From Actinomadura terrae (GTDB lineage: Bacteria; Actinomycetota; Actinomycetes; Streptosporangiales; Streptosporangiaceae): 64,000 nt of DNA. The notes below the pieces were generated by a model that searched no databases, was not told where the DNA came from, and saw only the letters and a list, made by a program, of their open reading frames with translations. This document shows, piece by piece, positions 1 through 8,352 of the stretch (its first letter is position 1; each line of letters starts with the position of its first letter). The translations under genes and the position numbers were made by a program. The DNA lies in NCBI RefSeq assembly GCF_022751215.1, contig NZ_JAICDG010000006.1:406438-470437 (forward strand), given 5' to 3'.

Positions 1-264
1 GGTCCAGGTGACCGCCCAGGCGGCGGAGGCGACGGTGAACAGCGGCCCGGTCCGGCGCCCGGACCGCCCGGCGGCCAGCACGCCGCCCGCGACCGCGAAC
101 CCGCCGCAGCACGCCGCGGTGACGGCGGCGGCGCCGGGGGCCTCGCGCCAGTACGGCCAGCCGCAGACGACCGAGCCAGCGGCGACGGCCGCGCCCACGC
201 CGGCCGCGCAGCGCACCCGCGCGCCGAACCAGAGCGGCGTCCGCCGGCCGGGCACGGACCTCAC
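1..264 (-). CDS. Sensor histidine kinase, N-terminal part only (paralogue of the kinase at 1124-2908)
   Basis: The first 88 codons of a membrane protein that runs off the window edge. It starts at GTG 264, eight bases after a GGAGGGGG Shine-Dalgarno; an ATG at 279 overlaps that site and is less likely. The visible part has a basic start, then hydrophobic segments, and shares RRTPLWFG, GWPYWR and SAAWA with the N-terminus of the kinase at 1124-2908, so it is very probably the membrane sensor domain of a second NarL-type two-component kinase. The catalytic core lies outside the window and cannot be judged. Confidence 0.7.
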   Translation of the reverse strand, partial: MRSVPGRRTPLWFGARVRCAAGVGAAVAAGSVVCGWPYWREAPGAAAVTAACCGGFAVAGGVLAAGRSGRRTGPLFTVASAAWAVTWT

Positions 265-392
265 CGGCGCCCCCTCCATGTCGAGGCCCGCGCAGGGACC
301 TCGGCACACGGGAGGGCGGGGGCCGCGAGCGGGTCACCTTGAGCGACCGGACTCGCACCGTCAGTCTTTCCGACGCCCGCCGTTCACGCTAA

Positions 393-416
393 GGCTCGTT
401 ACCCGATTGATGCGCG
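393..416 (-). promoter_or_regulatory. Upstream element shared by the two paralogous kinase loci (copy 1)
   Basis: On the minus strand it reads CGCGCATCAATCGGGTAACG followed by AGCC. A near copy (CGCGCATCGATCGGATAACG) sits at 3046-3068. Each lies about 130-140 bases upstream of its kinase start. The conservation suggests a shared promoter or an operator for the cognate response regulators; the role is inferred. Confidence 0.4.
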
Positions 417-461
417 GGACCGCGGAGGCGGGCCCTCGGCGCGGCCCGCCGGCGCCGCCCG

Positions 462-1133
462 TCAGCGCGGTTCGGCGGCGCGCAGCCAGGTCAGGACGGC
501 GAGGACGCGCTTGTTGCTGTCCTGGGGGCCGCCCGTGGCCGAGGAGGTGATGCCCAGCTTCGTGAAGATCGACCGGACATGGTCCTCGACGGTCCGCGCG
601 GACAGGTGCAGCCGCCTGCCGATGCCCGCGTTGGAGTGCCCCTCGGCCATCAGCGCGAGCACGCCGCGCTCCCGCTCCGACAGCCGCGCCAGCTCGTGCT
701 CGCGGTGCCGGGCCTCGACGAGGCGGCTCACCACGTCCGGATCGATGACGACCTCGCCGCGCATCACCCGCTCCAGCGCCGAGCGCAGGTTCTCGACGTC
801 GGTGACGTGGTCCTTCAGCAGGTACCCGACGCCGCGCGGCTGGTCGCGGAACAGCTCCATCGCCTGCGGGGTCTCGTTGTAGGCCGACAGGACGAGCACG
901 CCGAGGCCCGCGTGCCGCTCCAGCAGCCGCCGCGCGGCGACGACGCCCTCGTTGGTGTGGGTGGGCGGCATGTGCAGGTCGACGATCGCGACGTCCGGCG
1001 GGTCGCCCGCGACGCGGGCCAGCAGCTCCTCGCCGGACGCGGCCGACACCGCGACCTCGATGCCGACCGTGGTGAGCAGGGTGACCAGCGCCTGCCGGAA
1101 GATCCCGCTGTCCTCGGCCACGGCTACCCGCAT
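462..1133 (-). CDS. NarL/FixJ-family response regulator
   Basis: A 223-residue two-domain regulator. The receiver domain (about 1-120) has the acidic pocket at E7-D8, the phosphoacceptor D52 in VDLHMPP, and the conserved Lys in GYLLKDH. A LuxR-type helix-turn-helix (about 155-205, LSERERGVLALMAEGHSN and RTVEDHVRSIFTKLG) follows. The ATG overlaps the end of the kinase gene by ten bases, so translation of the pair is coupled and the kinase at 1124-2908 is the obvious partner. Target genes are unknown; the conserved upstream element may be one site. The family assignment is firm. Confidence 0.93.
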   Translation of the reverse strand: MRVAVAEDSGIFRQALVTLLTTVGIEVAVSAASGEELLARVAGDPPDVAIVDLHMPPTHTNEGVVAARRLLERHAGLGVLVLSAYNETPQAMELFRDQPRGVGYLLKDHVTDVENLRSALERVMRGEVVIDPDVVSRLVEARHREHELARLSERERGVLALMAEGHSNAGIGRRLHLSARTVEDHVRSIFTKLGITSSATGGPQDSNKRVLAVLTWLRAAEPR

Positions 1134-2908
1134 GGCAGGACCATCCTCACCGTCGTGCCCCTCGCGGGATCCCCGTCCACCGTCACCTGCCCGCGCAGCG
1201 CCCGGATCCGCCCGGACAGGCCCGCGAGGTCGGCGGCGGGGTCGCCGGGGCTCCCGCCGTCGTCGCTGACCTCGGCGACCAGCCGCGCCCCCTCGGGCCG
1301 GACCCGCACGGTCACGGTCGCCGCCCGTGCGTGTTCGACAGCGTACGACATCGCCTCGCAGAGGACGGCGTAGAGCGTCGACTCGATCTCGCTGGAGTAG
1401 CGCTCCGGGGCGACCTCCAGCCGGACGCGGGTGCCGATCCGCTCGGCGACGACCTCCAGCGCGGGGGCGAGGCCGCCCTGCACGAGCAGCGCCGGCCGCA
1501 CCTCGCGGGCCAGCGCCCGCAGCTCGGCGAGCGCCTCCATCAGCTCGCTCCGGCAGGTCCGCGCGTGCTCGCGCACCGTGCCGTCGGCCGTCACCGCCTC
1601 CAGCGTGCCGAGCATCGCGCCGAGCGCCAGCAGCCGCTGCTGCGCGCCGTCGTGCAGGTCGCGGGCGAGCCGCTCGCGCTCGACCGCCTCGGCCCGGACG
1701 AGCCGCTCGTAGGCGGAGCGGACCTGCTCCAGGTTGGCGTGCACGGTCGCCTGGAGCCGCGCGTTCTCCAGGGCGCGGCCGCCCGCCGCGAGCGCCGCCT
1801 CGACGAGCGAGCCGTGGTCGCGCAGCGCCCCGCCGAGCTCCACGACCGCGAGGGGGTCGCCGGACGGCGTCAGCACCGTCCGCCGCCAGCGGCCGGGCCC
1901 GGCGTCCGCGGCGAGGTCGGCGGGGCGCCCGCCGGTGTCGACGTAGAGTTCCTCCGCGGGCGCCCAGAACCACAGGTCGAGCGACGGGTCGTGCAGGACG
2001 TCCCGCAGCGCGTCGCGGACGCGCTCCACGGTCACCGGCGCCGTCAGCCGCAGCATCCGGCCCGCGACCGCCAGCTCCCCGAGCCGGACGCGCAGCCCCG
2101 ACGCGAGCAGGGTGAGCGGGACGAGCCCGGCGACCGCGCCCTGCACCGCGTACACGTCCAGGAGGGCGTCCAGCGGGACCGACGCCTCCATGACGGGCTT
2201 CTGGGTCAGCGCGGCCGACACCCCGACGAACGCCAGCGCGATCGTCACCGGCAGGGTGAGGACGCGGCCCAGCCGTCCCAGCCGGGGCAGCCGGAGCAGC
2301 AGCACGGCGGCGAACGACAGCGCGAGCAGCAGGTAGAGCCCGGAGGACACCCGCAGCACGATCCGGAACAGCCCGAGGTCGGGGAACGGCGCGGGCCACC
2401 ACACCGAGTCGCCGCGGAACGCCGCCCACTCCGGTTCGGAGGTCAGCCACAGCGCCGTCGGGCACGCCACGAGGACGACGCAGGCGGCGGCCGTCCAGAT
2501 CCGGTCCGCGCGGTACTCCAGCCGCCCGGTCGGGTACAGCAGCACGCCGACGCCGAGCGCGAGGTAGAACTCCGCCTGCGCGTACGGCGAGATCATCGGG
2601 CCGACCCCGGCGTCCCAGCTCGCGAACCAGTTCAGTGCCCACGCGGCGGAGGCGGCCACGAACGACAGGCCCGTCCGCCGGGTGCGCCCGCCGGTCGCGA
2701 GCAGCACGCCCTCGGCCGCGATCGCGGCGCAGGCGGCGAGCGTGACCGCGGCGGCGGCCGGGTGGCCGCGCCAGTACGGCCATCCGGCCGCGAGCGCCAG
2801 CGCCGCCACCGCGAGCCCGGCGACGAGCGCGCGCCTCGCCTCGGGGCCGAACCACGGGGGCGTGCGGCGCCGCCGCGGGCCGGATATCACCACGACCACC
2901 CTGTCCAT
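1124..2908 (-). CDS. Membrane sensor histidine kinase, HPK7/NarX-like
   Basis: About 594 residues. The N-terminal half is a multi-helix membrane domain (about 20-280), then a GAF-like or linker region, a coiled coil, and the HisKA_3 dimerisation helix with phosphoacceptor near H419 (ERERLARDLHDGAQQRL). The HATPase domain ends with a recognisable G box (DDGGS, GLSGRIRALRG). The N box reads CEAMSYAVEHA: the usual Asn that helps bind Mg-ATP is Tyr here, so kinase activity may be altered. Two-component partner: the overlapping regulator at 462-1133. The start is uncertain; no good Shine-Dalgarno precedes ATG 2908 and the frame stays open to 2947, while GTG codons shortly inside are also possible. 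Confidence 0.85.
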   Translation of the reverse strand: MDRVVVVISGPRRRRTPPWFGPEARRALVAGLAVAALALAAGWPYWRGHPAAAAVTLAACAAIAAEGVLLATGGRTRRTGLSFVAASAAWALNWFASWDAGVGPMISPYAQAEFYLALGVGVLLYPTGRLEYRADRIWTAAACVVLVACPTALWLTSEPEWAAFRGDSVWWPAPFPDLGLFRIVLRVSSGLYLLLALSFAAVLLLRLPRLGRLGRVLTLPVTIALAFVGVSAALTQKPVMEASVPLDALLDVYAVQGAVAGLVPLTLLASGLRVRLGELAVAGRMLRLTAPVTVERVRDALRDVLHDPSLDLWFWAPAEELYVDTGGRPADLAADAGPGRWRRTVLTPSGDPLAVVELGGALRDHGSLVEAALAAGGRALENARLQATVHANLEQVRSAYERLVRAEAVERERLARDLHDGAQQRLLALGAMLGTLEAVTADGTVREHARTCRSELMEALAELRALAREVRPALLVQGGLAPALEVVAERIGTRVRLEVAPERYSSEIESTLYAVLCEAMSYAVEHARAATVTVRVRPEGARLVAEVSDDGGSPGDPAADLAGLSGRIRALRGQVTVDGDPARGTTVRMVLPCG

Positions 2909-3310
2909 GTTCGGGACGGCGGGCCGGTCCTGCCACCGGAAACCCACGGGGGTCGGGCCCGTGCTTTCCCGGGTGCGGGCACGCCGTCACCGCCCGCGTC
3001 CGGAGGCTCGCCCGAAGTGTCGTGGACACCGGGGCGTCCCGCGCGGGCCGTTATCCGATCGATGCGCGGCCGGGCCGGGACCGGTGCCCCCCGGGTCCCG
3101 GGACGGCCCGGGACCGGTTCCCCTTGACCCGGGACGCACTTCTGTGAGAAATGCGAATTCGCGCCGCCGTCCAATGACTTCGAAAGGGGCGCCGAACGAC
3201 CGGGAAAACCCCGGAAACGGGCCCGGGTTCGCCTGGATTGCCAGGGCCACCGGCCTTTGCGACGCTCGGGACAACTGCGAAGGGGAGCCGCGGGAAAGGA
3301 GCACGGGGGA
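2909..3310. other. Intergenic region between divergent kinase and cyclase-like genes
   Basis: A 402-base stretch without a convincing gene. It carries the shared upstream element at 3046-3068 and a more AT-rich part at 3145-3200 that probably holds the promoter for the rightward gene. Reading frames through it are GC-rich shadows. Confidence 0.5.
3046..3068 (-). promoter_or_regulatory. Upstream element shared by the two paralogous kinase loci (copy 2)
   Basis: Minus-strand CGCGCATCGATCGGATAACG, matching copy 1 at 393-416 at all but two or three positions. It lies about 140 bases upstream of the kinase start at 2908. Possible promoter or autoregulatory operator. Confidence 0.4.
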
Positions 3311-4024
3311 ATGGATCACGAGATGGCGGAGCGATATGACGCGCCGGTCCTCACGGTGGCGAAGGCGCGGCGGGTCAGGGCGCGGCGCCCGCCGCCCGCG
3401 GGGGTCCGCCCGCGCTACCGGACGATCATGGCGGTGGACATCGAGGGCTCGGCCACCCGCACCGACCCGGTGAAGGCCGAGCTGCGCGGGACGCTGTACC
3501 GGCTGCTGGAGGAGGCCTTCACGCGGGCGGGCATCGAGGAGCGCCACCGGGAGGAGTTCGTCGACCGGGGCGACGGCGCGCTCGTCCTCGTCCGCCCGAT
3601 GGACGAGGTGCCGAAGACGCTGCTGCTGCACGCGGTGGTGCCGACCCTGGCGGAGCTGCTGGCCGGCCACAACGCGGGGCTGACACTCGGGCCGGGGCGC
3701 GACCGGCGGATGCGGATCCGCGTCGTCGTACACGCGGGCGAGGTGCAGAGCGACGGGCGGGGCAGCTTCGGGGAGGCGCTCGACGTCGCGTTCCGGCTGC
3801 TGGACTGCCCGGAGGCCAAGGACGCGCTGCGGTCGGCGCGGGCGCCGCTGGTGCTCGTGGTGTCGGAGGACATCTACCAGTCGATCGTCCGGCACGGGTA
3901 CGAGGGGATCGACGCGCGCGCCTACCATCCGCTCGTCCGGCTGGAGGTCACCGGCAGGCGGCACCGGGGCTGGGTGCGGGAGGCCCCGCCGACCGCCCGC
4001 GGCGAGGTGCCGCTCGTCGGCTGA
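3311..4024 (+). CDS. Stand-alone class III cyclase-homology-domain protein
   Basis: 237 residues. ATG 3311 follows GGAAAGGAGCACGGGGGA, which fixes the start. After about 36 basic residues comes one nucleotide-cyclase homology domain. The first metal Asp is D43 in MAVDIEGS and the second is D88 in DRGDG. The position that normally carries the transition-state Asn (VNxAARL) reads LDVAFRL, so Asn is Asp158; R162 is kept. There is no membrane segment and no partner domain. Similar single-domain proteins are common and poorly understood in actinobacteria, and activity on ATP or GTP is doubtful with this substitution. It is monocistronic; a strong hairpin follows. Confidence 0.65.
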   Translation: MDHEMAERYDAPVLTVAKARRVRARRPPPAGVRPRYRTIMAVDIEGSATRTDPVKAELRGTLYRLLEEAFTRAGIEERHREEFVDRGDGALVLVRPMDEVPKTLLLHAVVPTLAELLAGHNAGLTLGPGRDRRMRIRVVVHAGEVQSDGRGSFGEALDVAFRLLDCPEAKDALRSARAPLVLVVSEDIYQSIVRHGYEGIDARAYHPLVRLEVTGRRHRGWVREAPPTARGEVPLVG

Positions 4025-4066
4025 GGCGGCCCGCGGCCGCACCATCGACGGGCGTGCGCGCTCTGG

Positions 4067-4102
4067 TCACCGGGCCCCCGCCGGCCCGCGGGGGCCCGGT
4101 GA
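4067..4102. terminator. Bidirectional hairpin terminator
   Basis: A perfect 14-bp stem (TCACCGGGCCCCCG paired with its complement) with an 8-base loop, between the convergent ends of the cyclase-like gene (4024) and the aldo/keto reductase gene (4111). There is no U tract, as is usual in this group. Confidence 0.7.
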
Positions 4103-4110
4103 GACCGCGG

Positions 4111-5082
4111 TCAGGGACCCTGCGGGTCCACGATGCCGCGGTCGACCCAGAACGGCTCCATCAGCGAGCGGAGGCGGTCGGCGCCCACCCGCTCCAGAAC
4201 GTCCAGCGCGGCGATGTTGCCGGTGAGCTGCTCCATGCTGGTCGAGCCGAACAGCACGGTGCTGGTGGACGGGTGCGTGAGCGTGAACGCGATGCACAGC
4301 TGCGCGGGCGTCGCGTCCAGCTCCCTCGCCAGCTCCGCGATGCCCTTGGCGGCGTCCTGGATGCGCGGGCGGATCTCGCCCGGGTCGCGTCCGATCTGCC
4401 GGGACGCGCCGGACTTGCCGGCGAGGATGCCGCCCTCCAGCACGTCCGAGGCCTGCATCGACACGCCCGCCGCGAAGACCTCCTCGAACGGCTCGCCGTC
4501 GGGGATGGCGCGCCGGCACGGGCTGTACTTGAGTTGGGCGAGCTGCGGCCCGGGCGACCCGGCGGCGAGCGCGTGCTCGCGGATCTCCAGGATCGTGGCG
4601 GCCGACCAGTTGTTGACGCCCCAGCAGCCGAGCAGGCCCTCGCGCTCCAAATCCGCGAGGTCCTCGGCGAGCCCCCGCAGATCCAGGTCGTCGCTGCGGA
4701 TGTCGCCGAGGACGGCGACGTCGGCGTGGTCGACGCCCGCGCGGAACAGCGCGTTGGTGAGCTGGTCGCGCATGGAGTGCTCGGGGTAGCCCTCCAGCCA
4801 CAGCTTGGCCGACAGCAGGTAGTCCTCGCGCTCGATCCCGGCGGCGCGGACCATCGCCGAGAACAGCACGTCGGTGAACACCGGCGGGTGGCCGGGCATC
4901 CCGTAGACGGCGACGTCGAACATGTTGATGCCGGAGTCCACGGCGTGGCGGAGCATCGCGACGGCGTCGCCGAAGTCCATCCGGTCGTAGGTGTGCCAGG
5001 AGCCGAGGGCGAGGACCCCCACCTCGGGGCCTGCCGAGCCGAGACGGCGGCGGGGAATGCTGGTGGACACGGTGTTCCTCAT
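4111..5082 (-). CDS. Aldo/keto reductase, atypical active site
   Basis: 323 residues, a TIM-barrel NAD(P)H-dependent oxidoreductase. Of the AKR catalytic tetrad, D56 and Y60 (MFDVAVY) and K93 (SAKLW) are present. The segment that normally carries the catalytic His reads VAVLGDI, giving Gly-Asp instead. The paralogue at 13360-14352 has the same change, so this is a subfamily trait. The ATG overlaps the stop of the alcohol dehydrogenase gene (ATGA). GTG 5070, five bases after GAGGA, is an alternative start. It lies last in the leftward Liv/dehydrogenase operon and probably reduces or oxidises an intermediate of the same pathway; the substrate is unknown. Confidence 0.85.
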   Translation of the reverse strand: MRNTVSTSIPRRRLGSAGPEVGVLALGSWHTYDRMDFGDAVAMLRHAVDSGINMFDVAVYGMPGHPPVFTDVLFSAMVRAAGIEREDYLLSAKLWLEGYPEHSMRDQLTNALFRAGVDHADVAVLGDIRSDDLDLRGLAEDLADLEREGLLGCWGVNNWSAATILEIREHALAAGSPGPQLAQLKYSPCRRAIPDGEPFEEVFAAGVSMQASDVLEGGILAGKSGASRQIGRDPGEIRPRIQDAAKGIAELARELDATPAQLCIAFTLTHPSTSTVLFGSTSMEQLTGNIAALDVLERVGADRLRSLMEPFWVDRGIVDPQGP

Positions 5083-6185
5083 CGGTGTGGGTGGATGACG
5101 GCCTTGACCTGCTCCTGCCGCTGCATGGCAGCGAGGGCCTCGGAGGCCCCGTCGAGCCCGTCCGGGGCGCTGAACAGCTCGTCCCAGGCGAAGCGGTCCT
5201 GGAACGTCCGCAGGAACTCGACCGAGCGGTAGTAGTCGCCGACGTCGCCGTTCAGCGAGCCGAGGACGTTCAGCTCCTTGCCCATGATCGCGCCGAGCGC
5301 GAGCTGCTCGGGCTGCGGTCCGGTGCTGCCGACGATGACGAACCGGCCGCCGAACGCGGCCATGCCGACGGCCTCGGCGCCCACGCCGGGGGCGCCGGCG
5401 AGGTCCAGCACCAGCTCGGCGCCGCGCCCGCCGGTCGCCTCCATGACCGCGGCCTGCCGGGCGTCGGCGTCGCCGTCCAACCCGATGGTCAGGTCGGCGC
5501 CGAAGCCCCGGGCGAGTTCGAGGCGCTGGTCGGGCGCGCCGATCGTGATCACCTTGCCGGCGCCGGCGACGCGGGCGACGGCGGTGGCGACGATCCCGAG
5601 CGCGCCCGCGCCCTGCACCACCACGGCGGACCCGGGCCGCACTCCCCCGGCCCGGTCGAAGGCGTGCAGGACGGTCTTGACCGCGCAGCCCGCGGCGGCG
5701 GCCCAGGTGTCCTTCACGTCGTCGGGCAGCACGACCTTCAGCGCGCCCGGCGTCACGTAGTTGTGCCCGGCGAGGCCGCCGGTGGCGTACGGCGGGCGGT
5801 CGGCGCGCTGGAGGAACCCGTAGCCGCGCTCGGCGCAGGCGACGGGGTTGCGCAGGACGGTGCAGCCGTAGCAGTGCCCGCACACCGACTCCGACCAGCC
5901 GATGCGGTCGCCCACCTTGACGGTGCGGCCGAGCGCGTCGCGCGTCCCCGGTCCGACCGCGCACACGGTGCCCATCATCTCGTGGCCGAGCACGATAGGC
6001 AGCATGTCCGGGAAGGACATGGCCCCCGACCACAGGTGCACGTCCGTCGCGCACAGCGTCGCGCAGTCGACGCGGACGACGGCCGCGCCAGGCTCGCACT
6101 CGGCGGGCAGCGGCAGTTCCTCGATGCTCAGGACGGCGCCGTGCTCGCGCAGCACCGCCGCCCTGGTCGACGTCAGATCCGGCAT
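5079..6185 (-). CDS. Zinc-dependent medium-chain alcohol dehydrogenase
   Basis: 368 residues. The catalytic zinc ligands are C45 (LCATD), H68 and E69 (GHEM). A structural zinc knot is formed by C102, C105, C108 and C117. The Rossmann glycine motif GAGALGIVA lies near 195. The start has GGAGA seven bases upstream. It sits between the Liv permease gene and the aldo/keto reductase gene, all leftward and closely spaced, so it likely oxidises an alcohol brought in or produced by this pathway. The substrate cannot be read from sequence. Confidence 0.9.
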   Translation of the reverse strand: MPDLTSTRAAVLREHGAVLSIEELPLPAECEPGAAVVRVDCATLCATDVHLWSGAMSFPDMLPIVLGHEMMGTVCAVGPGTRDALGRTVKVGDRIGWSESVCGHCYGCTVLRNPVACAERGYGFLQRADRPPYATGGLAGHNYVTPGALKVVLPDDVKDTWAAAAGCAVKTVLHAFDRAGGVRPGSAVVVQGAGALGIVATAVARVAGAGKVITIGAPDQRLELARGFGADLTIGLDGDADARQAAVMEATGGRGAELVLDLAGAPGVGAEAVGMAAFGGRFVIVGSTGPQPEQLALGAIMGKELNVLGSLNGDVGDYYRSVEFLRTFQDRFAWDELFSAPDGLDGASEALAAMQRQEQVKAVIHPHR

Positions 6186-6204
6186 GGGACGTCTCCTCGT
6201 CTCG

Positions 6205-7077
6205 TTACCTGCTGTGGGCGGTGTCCCAGACCTCGCGGCGGCTGCGCCACCACAGGAGCACGAGGATCACCAGGAAGGGCACGACGCCCTGGTACTTCTG
6301 GATGGAGTCCACGGAGGACGACATGCCCTCCAGGCAGCCGAGGATCAGGCCCCCGGCGAGGGTCAGCGGCAGGCTCCGGAACGCGCCGACCATCGCGACC
6401 GCGAGCGCGGTGCTGATCAACCCGGACAGGGCGCCGAAGTCGCCGCCCAGGCGGGGCGCGACCAGCACGATCACCAGCATCGTGATCGCGCCGACGCCGG
6501 CCCAGACGCCGACGGCGAGCCGCGGCGCGGGGATGCCGACGACCTCGGCGGTGCTCGGCCGCTCCGACAGCGCCTGCAACTTCAGCCCGATCCGCGTCCG
6601 GGTGAGCAGCAGCCCGACGGCGAGAGTGATCAGCACCGCGAACGCCAGCGAGACCAGCACCGACTGCGGGACGACGACGCTGCCGACCGTGAAGACCGGG
6701 TCGCCGAACGGGTTCGGGAAGCGGTGCGCGCCGGTGCTGTTGCCGCCGAACAGCCGCAGGCCGATCGCGCTGAGCGCGACGAACAGGGCGACGGTGACGG
6801 CCGCCTTCGTCCGCTCCCGGTGCCCGGCGAACCAGCGGACGAGCGCCGCGCCGAGCAGCCCGGACAGCAGCGCCGCCGACAGGGCGCCGATCAGCAGGGC
6901 GACCCAGACGTTCCAGCCCTTGTCGGTGAGCGACACCATTATGAACGCGCCCATCGCGCCGACCGCGGTCATCGCGAAGTTGACGACGGCGACCAGCCGG
7001 TAGCACAGGACCACGCACAGGCCGAGCAGGGCATAGCCGCCGCCGCTCGTCAGCCCGGCGATCACAGAGTTCACCAT
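6205..7077 (-). CDS. Branched-chain-amino-acid-type ABC transporter permease (LivH family)
   Basis: 290 residues, almost entirely hydrophobic, with about eight predicted membrane helices. The N-terminal GLTSGGGYALLGLCVVLCYR and the loop ALSERPSTAEVVGIP are typical of LivH permeases. The start has GGAGGAA six bases upstream. It is the second membrane subunit of the importer made with the solute-binding protein (7139-8293), the fused LivM-LivG (8353-10107) and LivF (10104-10859). In catabolic clusters such systems often import aromatic acids rather than leucine. Confidence 0.92.
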   Translation of the reverse strand: MVNSVIAGLTSGGGYALLGLCVVLCYRLVAVVNFAMTAVGAMGAFIMVSLTDKGWNVWVALLIGALSAALLSGLLGAALVRWFAGHRERTKAAVTVALFVALSAIGLRLFGGNSTGAHRFPNPFGDPVFTVGSVVVPQSVLVSLAFAVLITLAVGLLLTRTRIGLKLQALSERPSTAEVVGIPAPRLAVGVWAGVGAITMLVIVLVAPRLGGDFGALSGLISTALAVAMVGAFRSLPLTLAGGLILGCLEGMSSSVDSIQKYQGVVPFLVILVLLWWRSRREVWDTAHSR

Positions 7078-7100
7078 CGGGTTCCTCCGGGTGGGGCCGG

Positions 7101-7123
7101 GCGCGCGCGGTGGCCGCGCGCGC
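7101..7123 (-). terminator. Intra-operon hairpin downstream of the binding-protein gene
   Basis: A perfect 10-bp GC stem (GCGCGCGCGG against its complement) with a 3-base loop, between the solute-binding protein and permease genes. It may attenuate transcription or stabilise the upstream message, so that the binding protein is made in excess over the permease. Confidence 0.5.
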
Positions 7124-7138
7124 CCTGGCGAACGGGGC

Positions 7139-8293
7139 TCAGTTCTTGCCCGGGACGGTGAAGCCGCCGGGCAGGACCTTCCAGCCGCCCTTGTCGGCCT
7201 TGACGAAGCGGCTGCCCTGGATGGGGTTGTGCTCGTTGCCCGGACCGAACACGTACGGGGTGCCGACCATCGGGTAGTTGACCGGCTTCATCTCCTTGAA
7301 CGCCTTGGTCACCGACTCGCGGGTGATGTCGCCCTTGATGGTCTTGAGGACCTGGACGAACACGTCCGCCGCCATGACCGCGCCCTGGCTGAACGCCGTC
7401 TTCTGGATGCCGTTCTTCTCGACGAGCTTGGCCCAGCGGTCGTTGCCCGGCAGCGTCGGGTCGGTGTAGGGCTGCCACTCGGTGCCCGCGTAGGCCGTCA
7501 TGTCCGGCGGGATCGTCTTGGCGTTGGCGTCGGTGTAGCTGTTGGCCGCGAGGATGAAGTCGGTCTTCTGCATGCCCTGCGTGCGGGCCTGCGCGAACCA
7601 GGGGCCGACCGTCGCGTTGTACAGGACGGCCTGGCAACCCGCGTTCTTGTCCGCGACGAGGTAGCGGGTCGGGTCGCCCTGGCCCACCGCGAGGTTCTTG
7701 TGCGCGAGGGTCTTACCGGTGATCTCGGTCCACTTCTTGATGGCGCCCTCGATGCCGCCGCCGCTGCCCGGCAGGACGGTGTAGTCGATGCACACCTTGT
7801 CGCGCTTCAGCGTCTCGGACGCGTAGTACAGCATCGCCGTCGTCAGCGCGTACGGGCCGGGGTTGACCGGCGCGATGTTCGGGCTGGTGAAGCAGGCCGG
7901 GTCGACGCCCACGGCCGGGATCGAGACGACCTTGTTCTTGCTGTAGGTGGCGCGGTTCAGCCCGCAGTCCACGGCGCTGGACGAGCCGGCGAGCGCGACG
8001 ACCTTGTTGGACTGGATCAGCTCGCGGGCCGCCTGCCCGGACCGCGAGGGGTCCATCGCGTCGTCCTTGCTGATCAGCTCCAGCTTGCGGCCGTTGATGC
8101 CGCCGGCGGCGTTGACCTCCTCGAAGACCGCCTTGACGGCCTTCGGGACCTCCGGGGTCTGGAACAGGCCGGTGATGCCGTTGATCGCGCCGACCTTGAT
8201 CGGCCCGTCGCTGCCGCCGGAGTCGTTACAGGCGGTGGTCAGCGAGAGGGTGAGCGCGGCGACCGCCGCGACGGAGATGTATGTGCGTTTCAT
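7139..8293 (-). CDS. ABC transporter solute-binding lipoprotein, Liv type
   Basis: 384 residues. The signal peptide ends in a lipobox (LTTAC) with lipidated C22, so the protein sits on the outer face of the membrane. The mature part opens with IKVGAINGITG and has the periplasmic-binding type I pattern (AAGGINGRKLELISKDD, VALAGSSSAVD). It delivers the substrate to the LivH and LivM permease domains encoded beside it. The ligand is unknown; the catabolic context favours an aromatic or other carboxylate. Confidence 0.93.
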   Translation of the reverse strand: MKRTYISVAAVAALTLSLTTACNDSGGSDGPIKVGAINGITGLFQTPEVPKAVKAVFEEVNAAGGINGRKLELISKDDAMDPSRSGQAARELIQSNKVVALAGSSSAVDCGLNRATYSKNKVVSIPAVGVDPACFTSPNIAPVNPGPYALTTAMLYYASETLKRDKVCIDYTVLPGSGGGIEGAIKKWTEITGKTLAHKNLAVGQGDPTRYLVADKNAGCQAVLYNATVGPWFAQARTQGMQKTDFILAANSYTDANAKTIPPDMTAYAGTEWQPYTDPTLPGNDRWAKLVEKNGIQKTAFSQGAVMAADVFVQVLKTIKGDITRESVTKAFKEMKPVNYPMVGTPYVFGPGNEHNPIQGSRFVKADKGGWKVLPGGFTVPGKN

Positions 8294-8352
8294 CGCAATA
8301 GGCCCTTGTTTTTTGCGGGGTGGGATGGGTGTGGGTGACTGGTCGCGGGTGG

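Noticed and set aside
8..550. Open reading frame of 180 codons on the plus strand at the left edge
   Set aside because: It is antisense to the partial kinase and response regulator; its protein is low-complexity Ala/Pro/Arg of the kind any GC-rich antisense frame gives.
1331..3127. 598-codon plus-strand frame opposite the sensor kinase
   Set aside because: Arg/Gly/Pro/His-rich shadow of the well-supported kinase on the other strand.
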